42,191 nucleotides of DNA from Clostridiales bacterium (GTDB lineage Bacteria > Bacillota > Clostridia > Oscillospirales > Oscillospiraceae), in NCBI GenBank assembly GCA_004558025.1, contig SFEG01000015.1, forward strand, positions 1 through 42,191. Reading direction: 5' to 3'. Shown here in pieces: positions 14,334-23,926 of this stretch. The notes under the pieces were generated by a model that saw nothing but the letters and a program-made list of their open reading frames with translations, had not been told where the DNA came from and searched no databases. How positions within the stretch are numbered: position 1 is the stretch's first letter; each line of letters opens with the position of its first letter. The position numbers and the translations under genes were made by a program.

Positions 14334-15632
14334 ATGCAGCTTAATAAGAAACACGCCGTCCGCGACGTTATCGTTGTCGGATTTGCGCTGTTCGCGATGT
14401 TTTTCGGCGCGGGCAACGTTATTTTCCCCCCGTACCTCGGCGTTGAGGCCGGTCCCGACTGGCTCAGGGGCTTTTCGGCGTACTTTATCGCCGATATCGG
14501 CCTTGCGATGTTCGCCGTGTTCTCGCTCCTGCGTGTCGGCAGCAGCGAGGCGGTAACCGCACGCCTGGGCAAGATCCCTGCGGCAGTGCTCATGAGCGCA
14601 CTTATCCTGTGCATCGGCCCCATGGTCGCCATCCCCCGCACGGCGGCTACCACCTTTGAAATGGCCATCGTTCCGAACATCAGCGGCGTATCCTCCGTTG
14701 TGTTCTCGATCCTGTTCTTCGCGCTGATCCTGTTTTTGTGCATCCGCCAGTCGGCCGTCGTCGATATCGTAGGCGCTGTGCTGACCCCGCTGCTGCTTAT
14801 CGGCCTCGCGGTCATTATCGTCAAGGGCATTGCGACCCCGCTGGGCGAGATCTCGCTCACCCCGAACGCGGATAACGTCGTTCTCGGCGGCATCAAGGCC
14901 GGTTACCAGACCATGGACGCGCTGGCCGCGCTGCCGTTCGGCATAATCATCCTCCAGAGCGCCGCCTCCAAGGGCTATACCTCCAACGGCCAGAAGTTCA
15001 AGCTTGTCTCGGGCTCGGCCATCCTTGCAGGTGTGCTGCTGCTGGGCGTTTACATGGGTCTGTGCTATCTCGGTGCGACCGTTTCGACTCAGTACGGCCT
15101 TGAGATCGGCCGCGCAGAACTCGTCATGGCTATCGTTGAGGCTCTCATGGGCAAGGTCGGCATGGTCATCTTCGGCGTCGTCGTGGGACTGGCCTGCATG
15201 ACCACCGCCATCGGCCTTACCAGCTCCGCGGCAGCCTACTTCACCGAGCTGTGCCGCGACAAGGTGCCCTACAAGGCATTCGTCATCATCATCTGCGTGT
15301 TCAGCGCAGTCGCATCCAACCTCGGCCTCGACCGCATCGTCGCCATCGCGGCTCCCGTGCTGGACATCGTCTATCCCCCCGCGCTCGTCGTTATTTTCAT
15401 CTCCCTCGTCATGCCCAAGGTAAGCGACTATGTCAGCCGCGGCGCGGCGCTGGGCGCTGTCGGCTCGAGCATCCTGTGCGCGTTCAAGCTGCCCGCGATG
15501 GAGCATCTGCCCCTGTACGATATGGGTCTGTACTGGATACTCCCGGCCGTCATCTTCGGTCTGCTTGTCTTCGGCCTTGCGGCAATCGTAAAGCCCGAGA
15601 AGAAAAAAGCAAACGCCGAAGCAAAAATCTGA
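14334..15632 (+). CDS. brnQ: branched-chain amino acid:cation symporter (LIVCS family), 432 aa
   Basis: Imports leucine, isoleucine and valine with sodium or protons. The signature VVGFALFAMFFGAGNVIFPP opens the first helix pair, and about twelve hydrophobic segments follow, with GYQTMDALAALPFGIIIL as a conserved internal loop. Start chosen at MQLNKK (14334), which has AGAGG eight bases before it; the ATG at 14313 does not. Divergent LysR gene upstream; a strong terminator after the stop makes it monocistronic. Confidence 0.93.
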   Translation: MQLNKKHAVRDVIVVGFALFAMFFGAGNVIFPPYLGVEAGPDWLRGFSAYFIADIGLAMFAVFSLLRVGSSEAVTARLGKIPAAVLMSALILCIGPMVAIPRTAATTFEMAIVPNISGVSSVVFSILFFALILFLCIRQSAVVDIVGAVLTPLLLIGLAVIIVKGIATPLGEISLTPNADNVVLGGIKAGYQTMDALAALPFGIIILQSAASKGYTSNGQKFKLVSGSAILAGVLLLGVYMGLCYLGATVSTQYGLEIGRAELVMAIVEALMGKVGMVIFGVVVGLACMTTAIGLTSSAAAYFTELCRDKVPYKAFVIIICVFSAVASNLGLDRIVAIAAPVLDIVYPPALVVIFISLVMPKVSDYVSRGAALGAVGSSILCAFKLPAMEHLPLYDMGLYWILPAVIFGLLVFGLAAIVKPEKKKANAEAKI

Positions 15633-15645
15633 TATCAAAAGCATT

Positions 15646-15673
15646 AAAGCCACGGTCACCCGTGGCTTTTTTT
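15646..15673 (+). terminator. terminator after brnQ
   Basis: AAAGCCACGG/CCGTGGCTTT with TCAC loop, then T residues. A truncated TIR element end (15681-15715, minus-strand GTTTTTAGAGGCG) follows at once and carries the alr stop. Confidence 0.92.
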
Positions 15674-15707
15674 ATATTCAGGAATCCGCAGCTGCGTCCG
15701 TGCGCCT

Positions 15708-16877
15708 CTAAAAACGGAGGAGGAGTTCGCGGTCGATCTCGACGCCGTTTTTGAAATACACGCGCGGGACGCGCTTGCTGACGGCGCAGACGAGCTCGTA
15801 GGGTATGGTACCGGCGAGCCGCGCGAGGGTCTCGACGGGGTTATGCGGCCCGAAGATCTCGACCTCGTCGCCGACGCCGACGTCGGGCAGCTTACTTAAA
15901 TCGATCATGCTCATATCCATGCAGATCCTGCCGCGCTGCGGCGCGGGACCGTAGGAGGTCATGATGCTGCAGCGGTTGGAAAGGCAGCGGAAAAATCCGT
16001 CGGCGTAGCCGTAGGGTATAACGCCGATGCGCGTGGGAGCGCTCGTGCGGAACATGCGGCCGTAGCTTATGTCCGTGCCCTCGTCGTAAATTTTTATCGT
16101 GTTTATCATGGCCTTGAGCGTCATCGCCGGGCGCAGGCCGAGCCCGGCGGCAAACTCGCCATAGCCGTACAGCAGAAGACCGGGGCGCACCATGTCCATG
16201 TACGTTTCCGGATACAGGGCGACGGCGCCGGTGTTGGCGCAGTGGCGGATCGCTATGCGGCGGCCGAGGCGCTGCTCGACGGCGGAAACGGTGGCCCTAA
16301 ACAGCTCAAACTGGCGCTTTGTGTAGTCGACATCGTCCGCGTCCGTCTCGTCGGCGACGGCAAAATGCGTGAAAATGCCCTCGACCTCGAGGTTCGGCAT
16401 ATTGCAGCTGTCGACAATGCCGTCGACTCCGGTGTCAAAATGCCGTCCGGCGCAGAGCACGCCGAGGCGCGACATGCCGGTGTCGACCTTCATGTGAACG
16501 CGCACCTTCCCTCCGAACTGCGCGGCGGCTTCGTTGTATTCCTGCGCCTTGGCAAGGCAGGTCACGGTCTGGGTAATGTTGTTGGCGATGAGGTTCGGCA
16601 CCTGCTCTGCGGGCGTGTGCCCGAGGATGAGAATGGGCATGACGATGCCGTTTGCTCGAAGCTCCATCGCCTCGTCGAGGCTCGACACCGCGAGATAGTC
16701 AGCGCCCAGCTCCTGAAGCGTTTTCGCGACGTGCACCGCGCCGTGGCCGTATGCGTCGGCCTTCACGACGCCGAGGAACTTGATGTTCTCGCCGATGCGT
16801 GCGCGGAGCGTTTCATAGTTGTGCCTTATCGCGTCAAGGTCGACCTCGGCCCATGTTCTGCGAAGGGTGGATTTCAT
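15708..16877 (-). CDS. alr: alanine racemase, 389 aa
   Basis: PLP enzyme that makes D-alanine for peptidoglycan. The PLP lysine is K39 in VVKADAYGHG; the phosphate-binding RPGLLLYGYGEF region, the catalytic tyrosine loop TDISYGRMF and the C-terminal beta domain (GRICMDMSMIDLS) are present, at full family length. It starts ten bases after the stop of the Thr/Pro-linker membrane protein, so the two are co-transcribed. The TAG stop lies in a dispersed element end. Confidence 0.95.
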   Translation of the reverse strand: MKSTLRRTWAEVDLDAIRHNYETLRARIGENIKFLGVVKADAYGHGAVHVAKTLQELGADYLAVSSLDEAMELRANGIVMPILILGHTPAEQVPNLIANNITQTVTCLAKAQEYNEAAAQFGGKVRVHMKVDTGMSRLGVLCAGRHFDTGVDGIVDSCNMPNLEVEGIFTHFAVADETDADDVDYTKRQFELFRATVSAVEQRLGRRIAIRHCANTGAVALYPETYMDMVRPGLLLYGYGEFAAGLGLRPAMTLKAMINTIKIYDEGTDISYGRMFRTSAPTRIGVIPYGYADGFFRCLSNRCSIMTSYGPAPQRGRICMDMSMIDLSKLPDVGVGDEVEIFGPHNPVETLARLAGTIPYELVCAVSKRVPRVYFKNGVEIDRELLLRF

Positions 16878-16887
16878 GCGATCACCT

Positions 16888-17559
16888 TCATCCCTGAATG
16901 TTTATCGTGCCGCCGGCTGTGACTCTGCTTATCTCAACGCCGCCGTAGACGCCGTTGAAGTTCCACGAGACGGACACGGGAACAGACGTCGCCTGACCGG
17001 TGGGAACGGTCACCTCAATGCTGCGGCTCGTGAGCAGCGCGTTGTTTCTCGCCTGCTCGCTCTTGTAGCTTATTGCGGGGCTCGTGAAGGCGTAGTCCTG
17101 CCCGGCGACGGTGATAACGCCGCTGTGCGCGCCGACATTGAGCGTGTAGGTGCTCAGGATAACATCGAGCTTTATGGTGACGGTCTCGCTGTTTTGCGAG
17201 GTCGCCGTCCAGTTTGCGTACATTATCATCTTCGTGCCGGTGTTGCTTTCAAAGCTGCCGGACTGATTTATCGTGCGGTTTACGACCCTGTTTGACGGCT
17301 GCGGCGCGTTTGTCTGCGTCGGCTTATCCGTCGCGTTTGGATCGTTCGTCGTGTTCGGGCTTGCCGAGGGCTCGGCGCTCTGCGCCGGCGCGGGGGTAGG
17401 GGTCGAGATGACGCTCGGCGTCAGCGCCGGAGTCGGCTGCTCGCTCTCCGTCGGGACTGTGTTATTTATATTGCGGCTGGTGAGAAGCGCGGAAACCGCG
17501 GCGATAACGATGAGCACCAGCACGAGCGCAATGAATATGTTGATTTTGTGCTTGTTCAT
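16888..17559 (-). CDS. membrane-anchored protein with Thr/Pro-rich spacer, 223 aa
   Basis: One N-terminal helix (about residues 8-27) anchors the protein; residues 35-95 are a spacer rich in T, P, S, N and A suited to crossing the cell wall; residues 95-223 form an extracytoplasmic beta-rich domain (MIMYANWTATSQNSETVTIK and VSVSWNFNGVYGGVEI). A paralogue with the same plan lies at 27437-28063. No named family is recognised. Co-transcribed with alr, which hints at, but does not prove, a cell-wall role. Confidence 0.75.
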   Translation of the reverse strand: MNKHKINIFIALVLVLIVIAAVSALLTSRNINNTVPTESEQPTPALTPSVISTPTPAPAQSAEPSASPNTTNDPNATDKPTQTNAPQPSNRVVNRTINQSGSFESNTGTKMIMYANWTATSQNSETVTIKLDVILSTYTLNVGAHSGVITVAGQDYAFTSPAISYKSEQARNNALLTSRSIEVTVPTGQATSVPVSVSWNFNGVYGGVEISRVTAGGTINIQG

Positions 17560-17625
17560 AGATCATTACTCCGATCTGCCGGCCTGCGGCAAGTGATACC
17601 TCTGATTATATAACACACGCGGCGG

Positions 17626-17973
17626 CTAAGTCAATTCCCAGCTCATGTCGATGAGAAGGCGGAGCTTATCGTCCTCGACGGCGGAGAGCACGGCGCTTAT
17701 CCAATGCTCCTTGTTCATGTGATAGGCGGGATAAAAGCCGGTTTCCGTGCGCAGAGCGTCAATAAGCAGCGGCTCGCATTTTAAGTTCATTATCGTCATC
17801 GGCTCGCTGCCCGAAAGCCCGAGCTTATTGCGAGGCACTTCCATCACAAGGCCGAACCACTTTCGGCTCGATTCGTGCCGGAACACCTCGTAGCTCGGGT
17901 CACTCAGCCACGGGAAGTCCGACACCGCGGCGTAGTTTTGCAGTATATAGTCTCTGAGCTCGTCTCTGTTCAT
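17626..17973 (-). CDS. MmcQ/YjbR family protein, 115 aa
   Basis: Small single-domain protein of the YjbR/MmcQ fold (CyaY-like DNA-binding fold by family description). Diagnostic are FRHESSRKWFGLVMEVPR, NLKCEP, HMNKEHWISAVL and the closing LLIDMSWELT. Full length. It starts 15 bp after a terminator and 66 bp before the Thr/Pro-spacer gene. Function is not established. Confidence 0.88.
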   Translation of the reverse strand: MNRDELRDYILQNYAAVSDFPWLSDPSYEVFRHESSRKWFGLVMEVPRNKLGLSGSEPMTIMNLKCEPLLIDALRTETGFYPAYHMNKEHWISAVLSAVEDDKLRLLIDMSWELT

Positions 17974-17985
17974 TGCATCACCCCG

Positions 17986-18018
17986 TTAAAACGCCCTCCG
18001 AAAAGCTCGGAGGGCGGA
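17986..18018 (-). terminator. terminator between the coiled-coil gene and mmcQ
   Basis: CGCCCTCCGA and TCGGAGGGCG pair around GCTTT, then TTTTAA on the minus strand. Confidence 0.85.
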
Positions 18019-18023
18019 TGTGT

Positions 18024-19718
18024 TTATTTATCGTCGCTGACGCCGCGGCTGGCGGCCTCGAAGCGGCGGCGAGCCTCCTCGTATTCCCGGCGCGCCTTTT
18101 CGTAATCGTTCTGGAGAGCCTCTGCCTCGAGCCGTTCGGCCTCCTCGTTCAGGCGGCGGGTCTGCTCTGTGAGCTCGTCGATGTCGCTCGGCGCGGGTGC
18201 GGGCTTGTATTCGGCAGCGGCTTTTGCTCTTGCGGCCTTTTTCTTCTTGCTCGTATTGTCCTTGCGGCGGCGGGGCTTATAGTCCTCGTCGCTGTCGTCG
18301 TCCTCGGCATCGGGCGTTCCGCCGACGGCGGCCTCGACAGGAGCCTCGGGGCGGGTGTACTGCGGCTTCTCCTTGCCCTTGAGGACATCGGAGAAGGTGC
18401 GGCTGCACAGCATGGCAACGATCGCGGCGGCGACCGAAACACCCAGCAGCACGAGCATTGCGATAAGCTGAGTTTTTCCGCTGCCCGAGCCGTCCTCAAG
18501 GGCGTACACGAAGCTGCGGTAGCCGTTTGAAATGCCGTAGATGTTGAGAGCCAGCGCGGCGACTGCGGTTATGCCCGTCGCGCCGGAGGCCGCGAGAAGG
18601 CGGGTGCGGTTTGGCTTGCGCGCCGCGAGCACGCCGATAACACCGGCGATAACGCCGATGATGCTTATGATGCGGAGAATGTTGTACAGGTTCTGGCGCA
18701 GGTCGAGCTCGGCGTTGAGCTCTTCCGTGTCGGCCTCGACATAGTCGCGCGCGGCCCGGAGCACGGACTCGTAATCGCTTTCGTCGCTCACGCGCTCGGC
18801 GATGCCGTCGTTATCCATGAGCACCGCGATGCCCGACTTGACCGCTTCCTCGACATCGTCCTGCTCGGTGAGCGTCTCCTTGAGCTCATTCATTTTGTCG
18901 ACGTTTTCGCTCAGCTGCTGCTGACCGGCATCGAGCTGATTTTTCGCTGCCGCGAGCTCGGCCTTGCCGTTATCAAGCTGCACCTTTGCGGCGGCGAGCT
19001 GCTCCTTGCCCTGATCGAGCTGGGTCTTTGCCGCGGCCAGCTGAGTTTTGCCGTTATTTATCTCCTGCTCGGCGGCGGCTATCTGAGTGTTCGCCTGCGC
19101 GAGGGCGGCCTGACCGTCCTCATAGGCCTTCATTTCGGCCTTGAGATCCTCTATGGAGGTGTAGCCGAACTTGGCCAGCGTCTGCGAGACGAGATCGCCC
19201 CAGCCGCCGAGACTCTGGATGAGATCATAAATGGGCTTTGCCTTCTGATATGCGGGCGTTGCCGCGTCAAGCTGAGCCTGCGCCGCGTCGCGCTGCGCCT
19301 TTGCGTCGTTGAGCTGCGCCTCGGCGTCGTTCAGGCGCTTTTCCGCCGCCTGATACTCGGCGAGCTTTGCGTTATACTGCGCCTCGGCCGCGTCGTACTC
19401 GGCCTGACCCTTGGCTATCTTCTCGGCTCCGGCATTATACTGCTGCTGACCGGCGGAAAGCTGCTCCGAGCCCTTCTGATCGGTCACGACGGACTCGGTA
19501 TAATCCTTCTCATCGTCCGTGCGGTTTTCCTCGGTCTTGCGAAGCTCGGCCACGCGCCCGTCGAGGATATCGACAAAGTCGAGTATGTCCGACCTCTGCC
19601 CGCGCTTGAAGCGCAGGATGTCCGACAGCTCGTCCGAGCCGTTTCCTGCTGTGACGATACCGAAAACCGAGGATGCCGCGAGCAGTATGCTCAGGATCAT
19701 TAACAGCGTTCTTTTCAT
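18024..19718 (-). CDS. membrane protein with long periplasmic-type coiled coil, 564 aa
   Basis: An N-terminal signal-anchor helix (about residues 5-24) precedes a long Ala/Gln/Lys/Asp-rich coiled coil (about 75-290) with repeats such as QLAAAKTQLDQGKEQLAAAK, the pattern found in YhgE/Pip-type proteins and in RND accessory regions. Three membrane helices follow (about 345-440), then an acidic-to-basic cytoplasmic tail (DDDSDED, KPRRRKDNTSKKKKAARAKA) ending in a second coiled coil. It starts 54 bp after the MMPL exporter, so it may be that exporter's partner. No exact family name; the coiled coil makes database matches unreliable. Confidence 0.75.
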   Translation of the reverse strand: MKRTLLMILSILLAASSVFGIVTAGNGSDELSDILRFKRGQRSDILDFVDILDGRVAELRKTEENRTDDEKDYTESVVTDQKGSEQLSAGQQQYNAGAEKIAKGQAEYDAAEAQYNAKLAEYQAAEKRLNDAEAQLNDAKAQRDAAQAQLDAATPAYQKAKPIYDLIQSLGGWGDLVSQTLAKFGYTSIEDLKAEMKAYEDGQAALAQANTQIAAAEQEINNGKTQLAAAKTQLDQGKEQLAAAKVQLDNGKAELAAAKNQLDAGQQQLSENVDKMNELKETLTEQDDVEEAVKSGIAVLMDNDGIAERVSDESDYESVLRAARDYVEADTEELNAELDLRQNLYNILRIISIIGVIAGVIGVLAARKPNRTRLLAASGATGITAVAALALNIYGISNGYRSFVYALEDGSGSGKTQLIAMLVLLGVSVAAAIVAMLCSRTFSDVLKGKEKPQYTRPEAPVEAAVGGTPDAEDDDSDEDYKPRRRKDNTSKKKKAARAKAAAEYKPAPAPSDIDELTEQTRRLNEEAERLEAEALQNDYEKARREYEEARRRFEAASRGVSDDK

Positions 19719-19772
19719 ATCTGTGCTCCTTTCTCCTGCGGAAGCATATTTCCCCCAAGGCTTCCGACGGAA

Positions 19773-22097
19773 TTATTTTTCCGATGTTCCCCTCTGCTTC
19801 TGCGCGATCTGCTCGATGTCCTCAGAAAACAGCGGACGCAGACGGCGCTTATTTCTGAGCGTCGTGCGCATAATGAACCCGTCTCCCCAGACGAGTATCT
19901 GCGGCAGCACGAACAGCACCAGCAGCAGAGATATTATAGTTCCGCGCCCCAGCACAAGGCCTATGACGGAGATGATGCTCTCGGTGCTTATAAAGCCGAT
20001 GAGCATACCTGCGATGACGAGGATGCTGCCGCTTGTTATAAGCGTCGGTAGTGCGCCGTTCAGGGCAAAGCGTATCGCCTTGCGGCGTGAAACGTACCGG
20101 TGCCGCAGATCGAGATAGCGGTTTGAAACGACTATAGCGTAGTCTATATTCGCGCCCATCTGAATGGCGCTGACGATAAGATACCCGACGAAGAACACCG
20201 GGCTCTGCGTGAAATACGAGACAGAGAAGTTGAGCCATATGCTGCCCTGAATGACGACGATCAGCAGCAGCGAAAGCCCGACCGAGCGGAACACGAGCAT
20301 GATAACGATGACAACAAACAGCGCAGACAGCGCACTTACCATCACGTTATCCGTCGAGAACGATTCCTTCAGGTCCCGCGCAGCCGTCGCGTTGCCGGTG
20401 ACGTAGACATCGTCGCCGTAATACTGCTCGGCGATGGCGTGGATCTCGGATATGAGGGCATAGCTTTCGTCCGACTGCACGGGCAGGTCCGAATATACCA
20501 GCATGCGGCTGTATCTTTCGCCCTGAAGCTGCGCCTTCGCATCGGCAAGCTGAGAATAGAGGCTTTCTATCATGTCGAGCTTATCCTGCGTAAGCTCAAT
20601 GCTGCCTTCCTCGGCGATATCGTGCAGGAACAGAAACAGGTCTATAAGCGGAACCTTGTATTCGCGCATGTTCGACTGCACCTGATCGTAGTCGGCGTGG
20701 CGCGCGGCGTAGAACACGAACAGCGCCGAGGCTGTCGTATCGTCAAGCCCCGCAAGCTCGGAAAACTCCGCGATGCTGAGCTTATCGCTCAGGCGATAAT
20801 CGCCCGCGACCTTAACCGAGGCTATGCCGAGCACCGAGGTGACGTTATCGAGCTGCGACACCTCGTCGAGCATCTTCGCCTGCGTCTCATAGTCGCCCGT
20901 CGGTACGACGAGCGCCATCATATTTTTGTTTCCGAAGGTTTTTATGATATCCTGATGCGCCTTCTGCGAGTCGTTCAGGCGCAGGGGCAGATCGTCGCTG
21001 GGGTTATACGAAAGCGGGCACATGCTCGAGAAGAAGAACGCGGCGGCGACGATGCATATAAACACCGGCGGCACGATCTTGCGCGATCGCCAGGCGAAGC
21101 GGCCGACTGCGTCAATGCTCGGCACGAAGCTGCGGTGCTTGGTTTTCTCGATCCGGCCGCTGAACATGAAAAGCAGGCCCGGCATGAGCAGGAACACCGT
21201 CAGCATAGAGATAAGTATGGATTTAATGAGCACCTTGCCGAGGTCGCCGCCGAGGCCGAACTGCATGAACGTCATGGCGACAAGGCCGCCTATGGTCGTA
21301 AGCGAAGAAGACGCGATCTCGGGTATTGCCTTGGCAAGCGCCTCTATCGCCGCGTCGTAGGCCTCAAAATGCCGCCGCTCCTCTGCAAAGCGGTTGCACA
21401 GGATAATAGCGTAGTCTATCGCCAGCGCGAGCTGCAGAATGAGCGTCACGGAGTTTGCGACATACGATATCTCTTTAAACAGGAAGTTCGAGCCCTGCTG
21501 CAAGGCCGCCGCCATCGCGAAGGTTATGAGCAGCACCGGCACCTCGGCATAGCTGCGCGAGGTGATAAGCAGCAGAATTATGACCGTCACGACGCTCAGT
21601 ACGCCTGTAATGAGCATCTCGCCCAAAAGCTGACTGTTGAAGTCCGAGCCGACCTCGGTGTAAAGCTTCACATTGTCGGTATTATACCGGTGCGCGACGA
21701 GGGCGTTCATGTCCTCAAGGGCTTCTTTGCTCAGCTCGTCGTCCGACGTTCCGGCAAAGCTCACCGTTATGAGCGCCGTGCCGTCTTTATAGTGCTCCTC
21801 GGTATCGTCAAAGCTCGCCGAGCGCACGCCGCCAAGCTCCGCTATCTCCTGCGAAAGCTTGAGCGCACCGTCATACGATGCGTGCTCGATCATCAGGTCA
21901 GCCGTTGCGTAGGTTATAAACTCGCCCTCCATGGCCTTCAGGCCGCGGCGCGTCTCCGTTTCCTCCGGGAGAAAGTTAAAAATGTCGTTTTCGACCGTCG
22001 TGAGCTGTGAGGTGTATACCGACAGGCAGGCTAATGCTATAAAAAGCACGAGTATTATCTTTCTGCTGTCGATGATGAATTTTGCTAATCTGTGCAT
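19773..22097 (-). CDS. MMPL/RND-superfamily exporter, 774 aa
   Basis: A proton-driven exporter of the MMPL group, with two repeats of one helix, a large extracytoplasmic loop and five clustered helices. The first repeat has ALAIDYAIILCNRFAEER and the second AIQMGANIDYAIVVSNRYLD, the Asp-Tyr membrane motif expected for proton relay. Loops of about 130-200 residues sit after helices 1 and 7. Start set at MHRLAK (22097), with GGAG six bases upstream; a longer frame to 22157 lacks one. Forms a unit with the coiled-coil protein. Substrate could be a lipid or hydrophobic compound. Confidence 0.9.
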   Translation of the reverse strand: MHRLAKFIIDSRKIILVLFIALACLSVYTSQLTTVENDIFNFLPEETETRRGLKAMEGEFITYATADLMIEHASYDGALKLSQEIAELGGVRSASFDDTEEHYKDGTALITVSFAGTSDDELSKEALEDMNALVAHRYNTDNVKLYTEVGSDFNSQLLGEMLITGVLSVVTVIILLLITSRSYAEVPVLLITFAMAAALQQGSNFLFKEISYVANSVTLILQLALAIDYAIILCNRFAEERRHFEAYDAAIEALAKAIPEIASSSLTTIGGLVAMTFMQFGLGGDLGKVLIKSILISMLTVFLLMPGLLFMFSGRIEKTKHRSFVPSIDAVGRFAWRSRKIVPPVFICIVAAAFFFSSMCPLSYNPSDDLPLRLNDSQKAHQDIIKTFGNKNMMALVVPTGDYETQAKMLDEVSQLDNVTSVLGIASVKVAGDYRLSDKLSIAEFSELAGLDDTTASALFVFYAARHADYDQVQSNMREYKVPLIDLFLFLHDIAEEGSIELTQDKLDMIESLYSQLADAKAQLQGERYSRMLVYSDLPVQSDESYALISEIHAIAEQYYGDDVYVTGNATAARDLKESFSTDNVMVSALSALFVVIVIMLVFRSVGLSLLLIVVIQGSIWLNFSVSYFTQSPVFFVGYLIVSAIQMGANIDYAIVVSNRYLDLRHRYVSRRKAIRFALNGALPTLITSGSILVIAGMLIGFISTESIISVIGLVLGRGTIISLLLVLFVLPQILVWGDGFIMRTTLRNKRRLRPLFSEDIEQIAQKQRGTSEK

Positions 22098-22224
22098 GCG
22101 TTTCTCCAACTGGAATGAGTTTCTATTTATTTTATTACAAACGGAAACAAAAATCAAGACAGTATCGTCAATTTTTTATTAATTTTCTCGTGTTCCCGCC
22201 GCGCACGATATATAATTGTTTTAA

Positions 22225-22680
22225 TATGCGTGCGCAAAGTGCATGGACGTGGCGTAAAAAAGAGAGCGCAGCCCTATCTGCACTCTCTTTTCAGCGTGTC
22301 AAAAAAGTCTGTGACTTTTTTGCACGCTTCAAAAAACGCCACATTTTTTGTGAAAATAAATTTTCACGAAAAATCTCGCTGCGCTCGTCAAAAAGCCTGA
22401 TGAATCAGGCGTTCTTGATGGCTATAATCCGACTTCGAGCGGGGCCTTTGCCCCCTCGAGCTCCCCTGCTGCGCCTTCGTTTTTCCTCAGCAGCATAGTT
22501 TTTTGACAGTCTGAAAATTTTCTTTTTTTCTGAAATTTGTGCGGCACAGCCGCACACATATAGCTATCCGCTGTCAGCTGTCGGCTATCAGCTTGCCGCG
22601 GTTTCCGCGGCAGCATCGATACCGAGCTGCCGCAAAAAACGTATCCGTAGGTGCCTCAATGCGCTATTAAAATCACCGGG
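22225..22680. repeat. hairpin-dense non-coding region with TIR element end
   Basis: No gene is supported between the MMPL and clc genes. In order: the dispersed GAGAGCGCAG terminator hairpin (22256-22290), a hairpin with CAAAAAAGTC/GACTTTTTTG arms (about 22297-22330), a TTTTTGTGAAAAT/TTTTCACGAAAAA hairpin (about 22344-22375), GCCTGAT/ATCAGGC, a G/C-rich GGGGCC...GGCCCC-like stretch, the GCTATC/GATAGC repeats (22555-22590), and the element end that carries the clc stop (22592-22680). Confidence 0.6.
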
Positions 22681-23926
22681 CGTAGCGGTTTATGAACTCG
22701 GCGCGGGTCTTGGAGTACATGATCTTCTGGCTGCTGTACAGGCCGAAGTAGCCCGATAGCATGTAGGATATGCCGCAGGCGAGCGCGAAGTACAGCAGCT
22801 CGCCCGAGCCGAACAGCTCGACCGAGAGGATGATCGACGCGATCGGGCAGTTGACCGCGCCGCAGAAGACAGCAACGAGAGCAATGGCGGCTGCAAACTG
22901 CGCCGGTATGCCCAATATCGGCCCGACGGTACAGCCGAGCACTGCGCCGATGAACATGGTGGGCACGATCTCTCCGCCCTTGAAGCCGAAGCCGATAGTC
23001 ACGGCGGTGAAGATTATCTTCAGCAGAAAGCCCCATGTCGGCGCTTTGCCCTCGCCGAGGGCGGAGGCGATGACGTCTGTGCCTATGCCGTTATAGCTCT
23101 CGCTTCCGACGATGAGCGTGAGCGCGATGACGATAATGCCGCCGATAAATGCGCGAAGATAGATGTTTTTGACCAATTTGGCCGCAAATTGCTCCGTTTT
23201 GTGCATTGCCACGCAGAACGCGATGCTCACGAGCGCACACACGACCGCGAGCAGGCACACGCGCAGCGCAAGGCCGAGCTCCAGCGGAGAGAGCGCGACA
23301 GAGTAGCGCATCGGCGCGATGCCGAACAGCAGCGAAACTCCGTAGGCCGTGACCGATGCAACGAGGCATGGTATCAGCCCCGAGTAGTACAGTATGCCGA
23401 CCGAGATGACCTCGAGCGCGAATATCGTCGCGGTCAGCGGCGTTCCGAACAGCGCCGCGAACACCGCGCTCATGCCGCACAGCGTAACCAGGCGCATGTC
23501 CTTATCATCGAGCTTCAGAAGCCGCCCGACACGGTAGCCGATGCCGCCGCCGATCTGAAGCGCCGCGCCCTCGCGTCCGGCAGAGCCGCCGAAAAGGTGC
23601 GTGATCGCCGTCGCGGCAAAGATGACGGGCACCAGCAGGATGGGCACCTTGTCGCCGTCGTGGATCGAGTCGATGATGTTGTTCGTGCCCTCGCCCTCGG
23701 TTTTGCTGACGCGGTAGATAAACGCGATCGCAAGGCCGCCGACGGGCAGCAGAAATACGAGCCACTGGTGCTGTGCCCTGAAGCCCGTTGCAAAGTCGAC
23801 CGTCAGGTGGAACGCCGAGCCGACAAGCCCGCACACGAGCCCCGTCACGACCGACAGCAGCACCCAACGGTAAAATGTTCTGAAATATTTTCCGACGCGT
23901 ATAGCGCCGCTCTTAAACTTATCCAT
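22673..23926 (-). CDS. ClC-family chloride channel/antiporter, 417 aa
   Basis: Membrane protein exchanging chloride or fluoride, or conducting it. The filter-region motif appears as GGSAGREGAALQIGG (gating glutamate kept; the usual GREGP proline is Ala), and the third motif as GFGFKGGEIVPTMFIGA. About ten to eleven hydrophobic segments, no C-terminal CBS domains, so a short ClC. The start codon directly abuts the end of a dispersed element (CGCCACTGAAAAG-ATG) with no clear Shine-Dalgarno, and its stop lies at the edge of another copy in inverted orientation. Confidence 0.9.
   Translation of the reverse strand: MDKFKSGAIRVGKYFRTFYRWVLLSVVTGLVCGLVGSAFHLTVDFATGFRAQHQWLVFLLPVGGLAIAFIYRVSKTEGEGTNNIIDSIHDGDKVPILLVPVIFAATAITHLFGGSAGREGAALQIGGGIGYRVGRLLKLDDKDMRLVTLCGMSAVFAALFGTPLTATIFALEVISVGILYYSGLIPCLVASVTAYGVSLLFGIAPMRYSVALSPLELGLALRVCLLAVVCALVSIAFCVAMHKTEQFAAKLVKNIYLRAFIGGIIVIALTLIVGSESYNGIGTDVIASALGEGKAPTWGFLLKIIFTAVTIGFGFKGGEIVPTMFIGAVLGCTVGPILGIPAQFAAAIALVAVFCGAVNCPIASIILSVELFGSGELLYFALACGISYMLSGYFGLYSSQKIMYSKTRAEFINRYAR

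Noticed and set aside
14259..15659. 466-codon frame opposite brnQ
   Set aside because: Low-complexity D/H/G/R protein, shadow of brnQ.
20439..22010. 523-codon frame opposite the MMPL gene
   Set aside because: R/H/E-rich translation is the complement of membrane codons; the minus-strand MMPL protein is clearly real.
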